A stretch of DNA of 64,000 bases, from assembly GCA_020854105.1 (NCBI GenBank), contig JADZGB010000027.1, positions 1 to 64,000 on the forward strand, read 5' to 3'. Source of the DNA: Burkholderiales bacterium (GTDB lineage Bacteria; Pseudomonadota; Gammaproteobacteria; Burkholderiales; SHXO01). The notes under the pieces were generated by a model. The model did not search any database, was not told where the DNA came from, and was given only the letters and a program-made list of their open reading frames with translations. Position numbers and translations under genes: made by a program. Positions 49,623 to 57,480 of this stretch are shown piece by piece (position 1 is the stretch's first letter; the number at the start of each line of letters is the position of its first letter).

Positions 49623-49865
49623 TCAGCCGCCTGCGCGCTGGATGAAATAGAGGTGCCGGTCGGGATCGTGCGCCAGCAGCGTCTCGCCTGTCATGCGGCA
49701 CCACGCCGGAAGGTCTTCGCGCGCGCCCGGGTCGGTCGCGTGAACGCGGATCACCTCGCCGGGCTGCATCGCCTTGAGCCGGAAGCGCAGCCGGATAACG
49801 AGGTCGCCGCAACCGAGGTCCCCGGCGTCCCATTCCTCATCGAACTCGGGTGATTCGCGCTGCAC
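49623..49865 (-). CDS. TusA-like sulfur carrier variant
   Basis: An 80-aa TusA-fold protein, GTG start. The active-site region reads GDLGCGDLVIRLRFRLKAM (Cys19), so the prolines of the usual C-P-x-P are lost. The C-terminal half has REDLPAWCRMTGETLL with a second conserved Cys, also present in the fusion protein downstream and, as AWCRRTGHELL, in the classical TusA at 15184. Of the three TusA domains in the window, the two in this locus form a C-G subtype. The gene opens the minus-strand sulfur locus. Confidence 0.8.
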   Translation of the reverse strand: MQRESPEFDEEWDAGDLGCGDLVIRLRFRLKAMQPGEVIRVHATDPGAREDLPAWCRMTGETLLAHDPDRHLYFIQRAGG

Positions 49866-49915
49866 TTGCCTGCCTGGCGACTGATCCGGTCAACCACGAG
49901 CATAGCAGACGCCAA

Positions 49916-50368
49916 TCAGGTGCCCGCCTTCACGAACGTGAGCACGGTGTTGCCGTCGTCACTCTGCAGTTGCAGCGCATTGCCGGCCAGGATAGCGCGT
50001 GTGGTCTTCGGAATCCCGGCCAGATACGCACGCTCCTTCTCCATCAACTCCGGCGGGCCGGCCTTGCGCGTGGCTGCCAGGCCCTCGCTCCAGCTCAGGC
50101 GGCCGCTTTCGTCGAAGCGGTAGCTGCCGCTGAAGTTGTTGACCGCTGCATAGCCGCCGGCGCGCCCGTCCGCACCGAACACGAGGGTCATGTCGCCGTC
50201 GGTGTGCATGATCACGCGCTGCCCATCGACCGTCAGGGTCTTGAGCTGCCACTCGACGCCGAGCAGACGACCGGCCGTGCTGCCATCGATCAGAACGGGA
50301 CCGCCCTTGGCCGCGCACGCCCCCAGGACGATCAGTGCGAGCGCGCCGATCCACAGCCAGGCCTTCAT
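49916..50368 (-). CDS. META-domain lipoprotein
   Basis: A 150-aa protein with a lipoprotein signal (KAWLWIGALALIVLGAC, lipobox LGAC, Cys near residue 17). The mature part resembles the META/HslJ domain: GVEWQLKTLTVDG, GGYAAVNNFSGSYRFDESGRLSW and a C-terminal LQLQSDDGNTVLTFVKA. META-domain proteins sit in the envelope with unclear function. GAGGCGGA precedes the ATG at 50368. Confidence 0.8.
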   Translation of the reverse strand: MKAWLWIGALALIVLGACAAKGGPVLIDGSTAGRLLGVEWQLKTLTVDGQRVIMHTDGDMTLVFGADGRAGGYAAVNNFSGSYRFDESGRLSWSEGLAATRKAGPPELMEKERAYLAGIPKTTRAILAGNALQLQSDDGNTVLTFVKAGT

Positions 50369-50753
50369 CGTCGATCCGCCTCGTCGGTTGATGCCGGTGT
50401 CCCGGCCCTCATGTCTGCTGCAGAGATTAGCCCAGGCATGGCCGGCTGCCAAGCGCACGCTAGTCCGGCGCCGCGTGCGAATGCACCGCAGGCGTGCCGA
50501 TGGGGTCACGCGTGCGCCCATGCCTCGGCGATGCCGGCCCAGCCCAGCCCAGGCAGCCCGCGAGGTCGAGTGTGAACCCGGTGACGGTGTGCCCAGACCA
50601 GTCCTGGCGTCCGGCTGCGCGCTGGCCGTCGGTCATGCGGGCGACGGAATGATCACGGCAAATCTGCTGCTGAAGACCGTCCACATCCTTCTTCGGGATG
50701 CTGGGGATCTACTTCCTGATGATCCTAGAGCCGGTGTGATCTGCGCCGCCGGG
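50369..50753. other. Gene-poor gap with one possible small membrane-peptide remnant
   Basis: No complete gene is convincing in this 385-bp gap. On the plus strand an ATG at 50649 opens MITANLLLKTVH. In the next frame SFFGMLGIYFLMILEPV runs to a TGA at 50740. Dropping one base near 50685 would join them into a 29-residue hydrophobic peptide. This looks like a small single-helix membrane protein with a frameshift, or chance. The rest is GC-rich with CCCAGCCCAGCCCAGG near 50539 and shows no clear signals. Confidence 0.3.
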
Positions 50754-51950
50754 CTACTTCGCGGGCGCGGCTGCCATCGCGCTGCGGCCGCTGCGGCTCC
50801 AGGCGAGCCACAGGACGGCGATCGCCGTCGCAGCCAGCAACGGCAGGGCGGTGTAGTTGAGCCAGTTCCAGCCCAGCCGGTACAGGATGCCGCCCGACAC
50901 CGCACTCGAAGCGCCCATCACGACGAATACCGCCACGTCGTTGGTGCCCTGCGCGCGCGCCTTCTCGGCCGGCGCGTACGAGTGGGTGAGCAGGGCCGTG
51001 GCGCCGACGAACAGCGCGCACCACCCCACGCCCAGCAGCAGACCGGAGAGCCAGAAGTGCATCGTGGTCTGTCCGCTGATGGCGGCGGCCACGCAGCCCA
51101 GGTTGATGCAGACCCCGGCCAGCATGACGCGCAGGGGGCCGAAACGCTGGACCACGTTGCCCATTACCAGCGCGGGCGCGTACATGCCGACGACGTGCCA
51201 CTGGATCACCATCGCGGCGGACGCGTACGGCAGTCCGCAGATCTGCATCGCCAGCGGAGTCGCACCCATCAGCAGGTTCATCACCGCGTAGGCGCTGACC
51301 GCGCCCAGGCAGGCCACTGCGAACACCGGCTGGCGTACCAGCGTTCCCAGGCCGCGCACGCTGCCCGTGCGCTCTTCGCTGGTGGCCTGTGGAAGTTCGA
51401 GCGTGCGCACGATGAGCAGGGCCAGCATCGCGAACAGCATCAGGGCGGCGTAGGAGGCGAGGAAGGTGGCGGAGAGCAGATCCCGCGTGAACTTGGTGCT
51501 CTCCGGGCCGAGGATGCCGCCGGCGAGTCCGCCGGCAAGCACCAGGGATATCGCCCGGCCGCGTGCGTTCGGCGCCGCTGCGTCGGCAGCGGCGAACCGG
51601 TAGTAGCCGCCGGAGGCCGTGTACGCGCCCGCGACGAAGGTGCCGAGGCAGAACACCCAGAACAGTTCGAACCAGACTCCCACCGTGGAGATCGCGGCGC
51701 CCAGCATGCCGGCGAGGATGCCGAGCGTGAAGCCGGCGCGCCGCCCGTGACGGCGCATGTACTGCGAGATCGGATAGGTGGACAGGGCGCCGGCCGCGAT
51801 GTACGTGGTGGCCGGCAACGTGGACCAGCTCTTGTCCGGCGCCAGCGCGAATCCCGCGAGCGAGCCCACGGAGATGATGGTCAGGTTGTTCACGGTGAGC
51901 AGCGCCTGGCATGCGAACAGCGCCAGCACGCTGCGGCGGTCCGCGCTCAT
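50754..51950 (-). CDS. Major facilitator superfamily transporter
   Basis: A 398-aa membrane protein with about twelve helices. The loop after helix 2 has YPISQYMRRHGRRAGFTLG, the MFS motif A region; the central linker carries ELPQATSEERTGSVRG. It resembles unspecific sugar/drug MFS exporters of the YbfB or YajR-like kind. The substrate is unknown. It is preceded on the same strand by a periplasmic cupin-like gene 30 bp away, so the pair may act on one compound. Confidence 0.87.
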   Translation of the reverse strand: MSADRRSVLALFACQALLTVNNLTIISVGSLAGFALAPDKSWSTLPATTYIAAGALSTYPISQYMRRHGRRAGFTLGILAGMLGAAISTVGVWFELFWVFCLGTFVAGAYTASGGYYRFAAADAAAPNARGRAISLVLAGGLAGGILGPESTKFTRDLLSATFLASYAALMLFAMLALLIVRTLELPQATSEERTGSVRGLGTLVRQPVFAVACLGAVSAYAVMNLLMGATPLAMQICGLPYASAAMVIQWHVVGMYAPALVMGNVVQRFGPLRVMLAGVCINLGCVAAAISGQTTMHFWLSGLLLGVGWCALFVGATALLTHSYAPAEKARAQGTNDVAVFVVMGASSAVSGGILYRLGWNWLNYTALPLLAATAIAVLWLAWSRSGRSAMAAAPAK

Positions 51951-51980
51951 CGGCGCCGCCGGAGATTCGGTCGCATGCGC

Positions 51981-52658
51981 CTACTTGACCAGAATGTCTA
52001 CGCCGTGGAACACCTCGGTGCCGCTGTTGCGCACGCGCACCGGCGTGCTCGCCTCGCGCCACTTGAATCCGGCCGGGGTCATGCTCATGCGCTCCTCCGG
52101 CCCGCCACTGTCGAAGGCCAGTTCGCCGGCGCTCACGCCGACCAGCATGCCGCAGGGTGCGTGTAGGTCGGCCTGCTCGCCCGGGGCGAGCATCAGGCGT
52201 GTGACGCGCACCCGCTCGTTCTCGACGATGAGCGTCTGGGCCGGCGCATCCTGTACCGGCACGAACCCGCCGCAGCCGCGCAGGATCTCGGTGTCGATCA
52301 CGCGGTAGGGCGTGTCCCCGACGTTGCCCACGCGATGCGACTTCGGCTCTCGGGTGTAGTTGATGAAGTAGGTCTCGCCTATCATGCGCGGCGGCCGGAT
52401 CCGCGTGTCCCCGCCCAGGTCCTGGGCGCTGGTCGGGCTCGGTTCGATGTTGACGAACACGCCGTCGTGCAGATGCGTGTGCCACAGGGCGAGGTAGCCC
52501 GGCTGGAGCTGCACGTCGAAGAAGCGCACGTGCTGGTTCTGGAACTTCAGGACGTGACCGGGTTCTTGCTCGATGGGCACGATGCGCTCCTGCGCCTGGG
52601 CGGCAGACGCGAAGCAGAGGAGCAGCCAGGCGAGGGCCGGGCGCGCGACGATGGGCAT
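51981..52658 (-). CDS. Periplasmic cupin-like protein
   Basis: A 225-aa protein with a signal peptide (PIVARPALAWLLLCFASAAQA). The mature part looks like two cupin folds: the first with GYLALWHTHLHDGVFVNIEP (several His, possible metal site) and the second with LAPGEQADLHAPCGMLVGVSAGEL. The ATG at 52658 was chosen because it opens the signal peptide. It lies upstream of the MFS gene. The catalytic role is unknown. Confidence 0.7.
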   Translation of the reverse strand: MPIVARPALAWLLLCFASAAQAQERIVPIEQEPGHVLKFQNQHVRFFDVQLQPGYLALWHTHLHDGVFVNIEPSPTSAQDLGGDTRIRPPRMIGETYFINYTREPKSHRVGNVGDTPYRVIDTEILRGCGGFVPVQDAPAQTLIVENERVRVTRLMLAPGEQADLHAPCGMLVGVSAGELAFDSGGPEERMSMTPAGFKWREASTPVRVRNSGTEVFHGVDILVK

Positions 52659-52764
52659 GGGCGGATTGGGTGGGACGGGATCGGCGGTCGGGAGGCGCAG
52701 TGTACGACGAGAGATGCCGTGTACGCTTGGCGCCGGGTTCGAAACAGCGGAAGAATCGATATTC

Positions 52765-53778
52765 ATGCGGCTGACATTTCTGGCATTGCTGATGTTCGCC
52801 CTCGCGGGCGCACTGCCCGCACGGGCCGATACCGTGCTCATGACCAACGGTGACCGGCTCAGCGGCCGCGTGGTGGGGCTGGACGCCTCCTCGCTCAGGC
52901 TTCGCACCGATTACGCGGGCGAGATCCCGCTCGCGCTGGACCGGATCGCGCAGCTCGACAGCGAGGCACCGGTCACGCTGGTGCTGAAGGACGACAGCCG
53001 ACTGGCCGGTCTGCTCGGAATGCGCGAGGGGCGGATGTCCATCGTCCGCGCTCCGGGCGCGGCCGCGGTGGCGGTCGTGCCGGGGCGCGTGGGTTCGCTC
53101 GAACAGGGGATCGTCCCCACTGCGGCTTGGGTGTTCGGCGGCCGGATCACCCTCGGCGCTTCCAGCAGCCGCGGCAACAGCGACGTGACGCGCGGCAACG
53201 CGGGCGGCGAGGTCGTGGCCCGGCGCGGGCGTAGCCGGGTGATCGTGGGCGCACGCGGCGCCTACGCGCGCGATTCCGGCCGCGGCACCGAAGGCAACGC
53301 ATCGGCCAATGGCAAGTACGACCGGTTCCTCGGCGACAAGTGGTACGCCTACGCCAACTCCAGCCTCGAGTACGACCCGTACCGCGATCTGCGACTGCGC
53401 GCGACCGCCGGTGGAGGCTCCGGCTACCAGGTGCTCGACAACGCGCGCACCACGCTGTCGTTCGAAGGTGGCGTCGAGTACGTGACGGTGCAGTACTACG
53501 ACGAGCCGGACGAGGACTTCCCGGCTGGCCGCGTCGCGCTCCGGCTGGATCACTGGCTATGGCAGGACGTGGTGCAGCTGTTTGCCAGGGCGGAAGGCTA
53601 TGCCAATCTGGAGACGATCGAGCGCAGCTTCGTCCGCACGCAGACCGGATTGCGCTTCCCGCTGCGCAAGGGGCTGCTGGCACAGGCACAGGTGAACGTG
53701 GACTGGCAGGGCGATCCACCGCCGGGAACGAAGTCGACCGACCGCAGCGTCATCCTGAGCGTGGGCTACCAGTGGTAG
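52765..53778 (+). CDS. DUF481 outer-membrane beta-barrel protein
   Basis: A 337-aa protein. A signal peptide (RLTFLALLMFALAGALPARA) is followed by a small N-terminal part (DTVLMTNGDRLSGRVVGLD, repeated as LVLKDDSRLAGLLGMREG). The DUF481 domain follows with alternating aromatic strands: ITLGASSSRGNSDVTRG, YDRFLGDKWYAYANSSLEYDPYRDL and the C-terminal VILSVGYQW ending in Trp, as expected for barrel insertion. Members are salt-induced outer-membrane proteins. It is divergent from the cupin-like gene. Confidence 0.88.
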   Translation: MRLTFLALLMFALAGALPARADTVLMTNGDRLSGRVVGLDASSLRLRTDYAGEIPLALDRIAQLDSEAPVTLVLKDDSRLAGLLGMREGRMSIVRAPGAAAVAVVPGRVGSLEQGIVPTAAWVFGGRITLGASSSRGNSDVTRGNAGGEVVARRGRSRVIVGARGAYARDSGRGTEGNASANGKYDRFLGDKWYAYANSSLEYDPYRDLRLRATAGGGSGYQVLDNARTTLSFEGGVEYVTVQYYDEPDEDFPAGRVALRLDHWLWQDVVQLFARAEGYANLETIERSFVRTQTGLRFPLRKGLLAQAQVNVDWQGDPPPGTKSTDRSVILSVGYQW

Positions 53779-53809
53779 CCGCCATGGCTCGCGGATGATC
53801 GTTTCCCGA

Positions 53810-54004
53810 TCAGGGATTGTGGTAGTACACGTAGCCCGGTTGCGGAACCTCGGATGCCTCGACGCGCGCGCGCTCCTCGAGAGACTGCGGCCGGTCCCAC
53901 CACGTGGCACGGTTGCGCTTCTGCTTCTCCACCACCTCGGGATTCCTGTCCAGGAAGCCCCGGATGAAGGCGGTTATCTCGGATTGATAGTTGGTCAGCT
54001 TCAC
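53810..54004 (-). CDS. DUF3460 protein
   Basis: A 64-aa protein with GTG start: KLTNYQSEITAFIRGFLDRNPEVVEKQKRNRATWWD and a C-terminal YVYYHNP. It matches the DUF3460 family, which as far as I know is restricted to betaproteobacteria, so it is a useful taxonomic marker. GGGGAA lies upstream of the GTG at 54004. Function unknown. It converges with the DUF481 gene; a short hairpin (TGATCG-TTTCC-CGATCA, 53796-53812) bridges the two ends. Confidence 0.87.
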   Translation of the reverse strand: MKLTNYQSEITAFIRGFLDRNPEVVEKQKRNRATWWDRPQSLEERARVEASEVPQPGYVYYHNP

Positions 54005-54157
54005 TTGTTCCCCGGATCTGCACGCTGAACGCGTGCCGCACAGATTGTAACGGCTGCATCCCGGCCTGGCTTGACGCAGCACTTTCTCCGGCCCGACGAG
54101 CCGGCCGTTCGTGCCTATCGCGTATCATCGGGAGCCGTCCCCGGAGCAGCAGCCCGC

Positions 54158-56200
54158 ATGAGCGATTCACCCGCGACCGTTCCTCCCGTTGCCGTGCGCG
54201 AGCCGGTGCAAACCACCATCCACGGCGAGCACCGCATCGACGACTACCGCTGGCTCCAGGACAAGGACAGCCCGCGGGTGCGTGCCCATCTCGAGGCCGA
54301 GAACGCCCATACCAAGGCGGTGATGGCGCACACGGAAGGCCTCCAGGAGACCCTCTACCGGGAGATGCTCGCGCGCATCCAGGAAACCGACATGGACGTG
54401 CCCTACCGCGACGGGCCGTTCGAGTACTACGCGCGCACCGAGCAGGGAAAGAACTATCCGATCCTGTGCCGCCGCCCGGTGCCGGGTGGCGCGGAGCAGG
54501 TGACCCTCGATCTCGACGCCATGGCGCAGGGGCACGAGTATTTCGCGCTGGGCGCCTACGACGCGAGCCCGGATGCCGGCCTGCTGGCCTTCTCCACCGA
54601 CGTCACCGGCTTTCGCGAGTACACCCTGCAGGTGAAGGACCTGCGCAGCGGGGAGATCCTGCCGCTGCGCGTGGAGAGGGCGCGCTCGGTCGCGTGGGCG
54701 CTCGACAGTGCCACGCTCTTCTACGTGGTGGAGGACGAGGCCAAGCGCGCGTACCGCCTCTATCGGCACCGGCTCGGCAGCACGGTGCACGCGCTGATGT
54801 ACGAGGAGGCGGACGAGCGCTTCTCGATCGGCGTGGACGGCTCGCGCAGCCGCGGCTGGCTGTTCCTCACTTCGCACAGCGCCACCACCTCCGAGGTGCG
54901 CTGCCTGTCCGCGGATCGGCCCGAGGGCGCGTTCGCGCTGATCGCGCCCAGGCGGCACGAGCACGAGTACTACGTCGATCACCGCGGCGACGAGTTCTAC
55001 ATCGTGACCAACGATCGGGGGCGCAATTTTCGCGCGGTCACCGCTCCGGTGTCGGCGCCCGGCGAGCACAACTGGCGCGAACTGGTCCCACACCGCGACG
55101 GGGTCATGCTCGACGGCATCGATCTGTTCGCGCGGCACTACGTCCTGCACGAGCGGCGCGACGGATTCCCACGTCTGCGCGTGGTGCGCATCGACAGTGG
55201 AGAGGGGCATGACATCGACACGCCCGAGCAGGTGTGCGCCGTGCACGCAGGTGCCAACGCCGAGTTCGACACGGACCGGTTCCGGTTCGTGTACGAATCG
55301 CTGGTCACGCCCGATTCCGTGTTCGACTACGACATGGACGCGCGCAGCCGCGTCCTGCTCAAGCAGCGGCCGGTGCTGGGCGGCTACGATCCGTCGCGCT
55401 ACGCCTCGGAACTGCTGCACGCCGCGGCTGCGGACGGAACCCCGGTGCCGGTGTCGATGGTCTACCGGCGCGACATGCGGCGTTCCCAGGGGCAGCCGAT
55501 GCTGCTCACGGGCTACGGCGCCTACGGCTACCCGCACGACGTGCACTTCAGTTCCGCGCGGCTGTCCCTGCTCGAGCGCGGCGTGATCGTGGCCGTCGCC
55601 CACGTGCGCGGCGGCGGCGAGATGGGCAAGCGCTGGCACGACGAAGGACGCATGCTCGCCAAGCGCAACACCTTCACGGACTTCATCGCGGCCGCGGAGA
55701 CGGTGATCGGGCAGCGCTACACGACGGCGGATCGCCTCGTGATCGAGGGCGGCAGCGCCGGTGGCCTGCTGATGGGCGCGGTGACGAACATGCGTCCGGA
55801 CCTGTTCAAGGCAGTGGTCGCCGATGTTCCCTTCGTGGACGTGATCAACACCATGCTCGATCCGAGCCTTCCTCTGACCACCGGCGAGTACGAGGAGTGG
55901 GGCAATCCGAACGATGCGCAGCACTACGCGGTCATGCGCGCGTACTCGCCCTACGACAACCTCGAGGCCAAGGCCTATCCGGCGATGCTGGTGCAGACCT
56001 CGCTCAATGACAGCCAGGTGATGTACTGGGAACCGGCGAAGTACGTCGCCCGGCTGCGGGCCCTGAAGACCGACACCAACCCGCTGCTGCTGCGGACCAA
56101 CATGGAGGCGGGCCACGGCGGCGCATCGGGGCGCTACGACTTCCTGCGGGAGATCGCATTCGGCTACGCCTTCATGCTGTGGCAGCTCGGACTGGGCTGA
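54158..56200 (+). CDS. ptrB: Oligopeptidase B (prolyl oligopeptidase family S9A)
   Basis: A 680-aa cytosolic serine peptidase cleaving after Arg/Lys in short peptides. An N-terminal beta-propeller (about 70-400) covers a C-terminal alpha/beta-hydrolase with the triad Ser in EGGSAGGLLMGA, Asp in TSLNDSQVMYWEP and His in EAGHGGASGRYD. HVRGGGEMGKRWHDEG is a family hallmark. CCGGAG precedes the ATG at 54158; the 11-mer CCCCGGAGCAG here is identical to the core of the 14-bp repeat unit at 8217-8272. Confidence 0.93.
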   Translation: MSDSPATVPPVAVREPVQTTIHGEHRIDDYRWLQDKDSPRVRAHLEAENAHTKAVMAHTEGLQETLYREMLARIQETDMDVPYRDGPFEYYARTEQGKNYPILCRRPVPGGAEQVTLDLDAMAQGHEYFALGAYDASPDAGLLAFSTDVTGFREYTLQVKDLRSGEILPLRVERARSVAWALDSATLFYVVEDEAKRAYRLYRHRLGSTVHALMYEEADERFSIGVDGSRSRGWLFLTSHSATTSEVRCLSADRPEGAFALIAPRRHEHEYYVDHRGDEFYIVTNDRGRNFRAVTAPVSAPGEHNWRELVPHRDGVMLDGIDLFARHYVLHERRDGFPRLRVVRIDSGEGHDIDTPEQVCAVHAGANAEFDTDRFRFVYESLVTPDSVFDYDMDARSRVLLKQRPVLGGYDPSRYASELLHAAAADGTPVPVSMVYRRDMRRSQGQPMLLTGYGAYGYPHDVHFSSARLSLLERGVIVAVAHVRGGGEMGKRWHDEGRMLAKRNTFTDFIAAAETVIGQRYTTADRLVIEGGSAGGLLMGAVTNMRPDLFKAVVADVPFVDVINTMLDPSLPLTTGEYEEWGNPNDAQHYAVMRAYSPYDNLEAKAYPAMLVQTSLNDSQVMYWEPAKYVARLRALKTDTNPLLLRTNMEAGHGGASGRYDFLREIAFGYAFMLWQLGLG

Positions 56201-56247
56201 GCGGCCGGGTCGGATCGAGCCAGAACGACAAGAAACGGAGACCTTCG

Positions 56248-57351
56248 ATGCACTTGCCGATCAGGAATTTCGCCCGTGCGGCGCGCGCCGCATGTGCGCT
56301 GCTGCTGCTGTGCGTGCACACGCTTGCCTGGGGTCACGCCACCCAGTTGTCCAGTTCGCGCATGCTGCTCGCCGAGCACGGTGCCGCCGTGGAACTCGAG
56401 CTCAACGCGCGCGACCTCGATGTCGCGTTGAGAAGCGCTCTGCTGGCTCGCGACGGCACCATTTCCGAGCATCGGCTGGCGGCCGCGCGTCCGGCCATCG
56501 AGGCCTATGCACTGGAGCACACGCGCCTGTCGGTGGCGCCCGATGCGCATTGCCGCGGCGAGCCCGCCGGGGTGCGCGCGAAGGGCGACCACGTGCTGGT
56601 GGACCTGCGCTGGTCCTGTCCGCCGATCGACGGCACGTTGACCTACACGGTGACGCTGTTTCACGAGATCGACGCCGCATCGCGCCACATGGTGACGGCC
56701 AGCGGGGCGGTCAAGATGGTGGGCCTGCTGGGGGTGTCCAATCCGGCACTGCAGCTTGCCACCGCACGCAGCAACGTCTGGCGCGTCATGTGGCACTACC
56801 TGCTCGCGGGCATCGAGCACATCGCCATCGGCTACGACCACATCGCCTTTCTCATCGCGGTCATCGTCTGGGGGCGCAGGCCGTGGCCGCTGGTGAAGGT
56901 GGTGACCGCGTTCACGATCGCGCACTCGATCACGCTGAGCTTGGCCGTGCTCGACATCGTGCGTCTGCCATCGCTGCTGGTGGAGACGCTGATCGCCCTG
57001 TCCATCGTCTACGTCGCAGCGGAGAACTTCTTCGTGCGCGACATGCGCCATCGTGCGTGGATCACCTTCGGCTTCGGCCTGATCCACGGCTTCGGCTTCG
57101 CCAGCGTGCTGCGCGACTACGGCCTGCCGCAGGACGCGCTGGTGCCGGCGCTGGCCGCCTTCAACGTTGGCGTGGAAGTGGGGCAGGTGGCGATCGTCGG
57201 TGTGTCCCTCGCCGTATTCATGCTGCTCGAGCGGAGCATGCGCGACGTCAAGGCGCTGCAGCCCGCGATGCGGGCCATGCCGCTGCTTCTGTCGGGCGTG
57301 ATCCTCTTGCTCGGGCTGTACTGGACGATCGAGCGGGTGCTGAGCGCGTGA
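56248..57351 (+). CDS. HupE/UreJ-like membrane protein
   Basis: A 367-aa protein. A signal peptide ending AWGHA and a periplasmic beta-rich domain (about 30-170) precede six or seven membrane helices. The membrane part has HYLLAGIEHIAIGYDHIAFLIAVI, TAFTIAHSITLSLAVL and FGLIHGFGFASVLRDYGL, the conserved His-rich motifs of HupE/UreJ. These proteins are linked to nickel or other metal supply. GGAG before the ATG at 56248 sets the start. An exported acetamidase/formamidase gene follows 130 bp later. Confidence 0.88.
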   Translation: MHLPIRNFARAARAACALLLLCVHTLAWGHATQLSSSRMLLAEHGAAVELELNARDLDVALRSALLARDGTISEHRLAAARPAIEAYALEHTRLSVAPDAHCRGEPAGVRAKGDHVLVDLRWSCPPIDGTLTYTVTLFHEIDAASRHMVTASGAVKMVGLLGVSNPALQLATARSNVWRVMWHYLLAGIEHIAIGYDHIAFLIAVIVWGRRPWPLVKVVTAFTIAHSITLSLAVLDIVRLPSLLVETLIALSIVYVAAENFFVRDMRHRAWITFGFGLIHGFGFASVLRDYGLPQDALVPALAAFNVGVEVGQVAIVGVSLAVFMLLERSMRDVKALQPAMRAMPLLLSGVILLLGLYWTIERVLSA

Positions 57352-57480
57352 CGCCAGCTCGACATGACGCAGGATTGACAGGGCGCCGGGCCAGACACAT
57401 GATGCGCGCAGCGGCGTCCCGCAGTGCGTCATCCTGGCAGGTTCTTTCATTCCGGTTCGGACAAAGGGAGATCCCGCATC

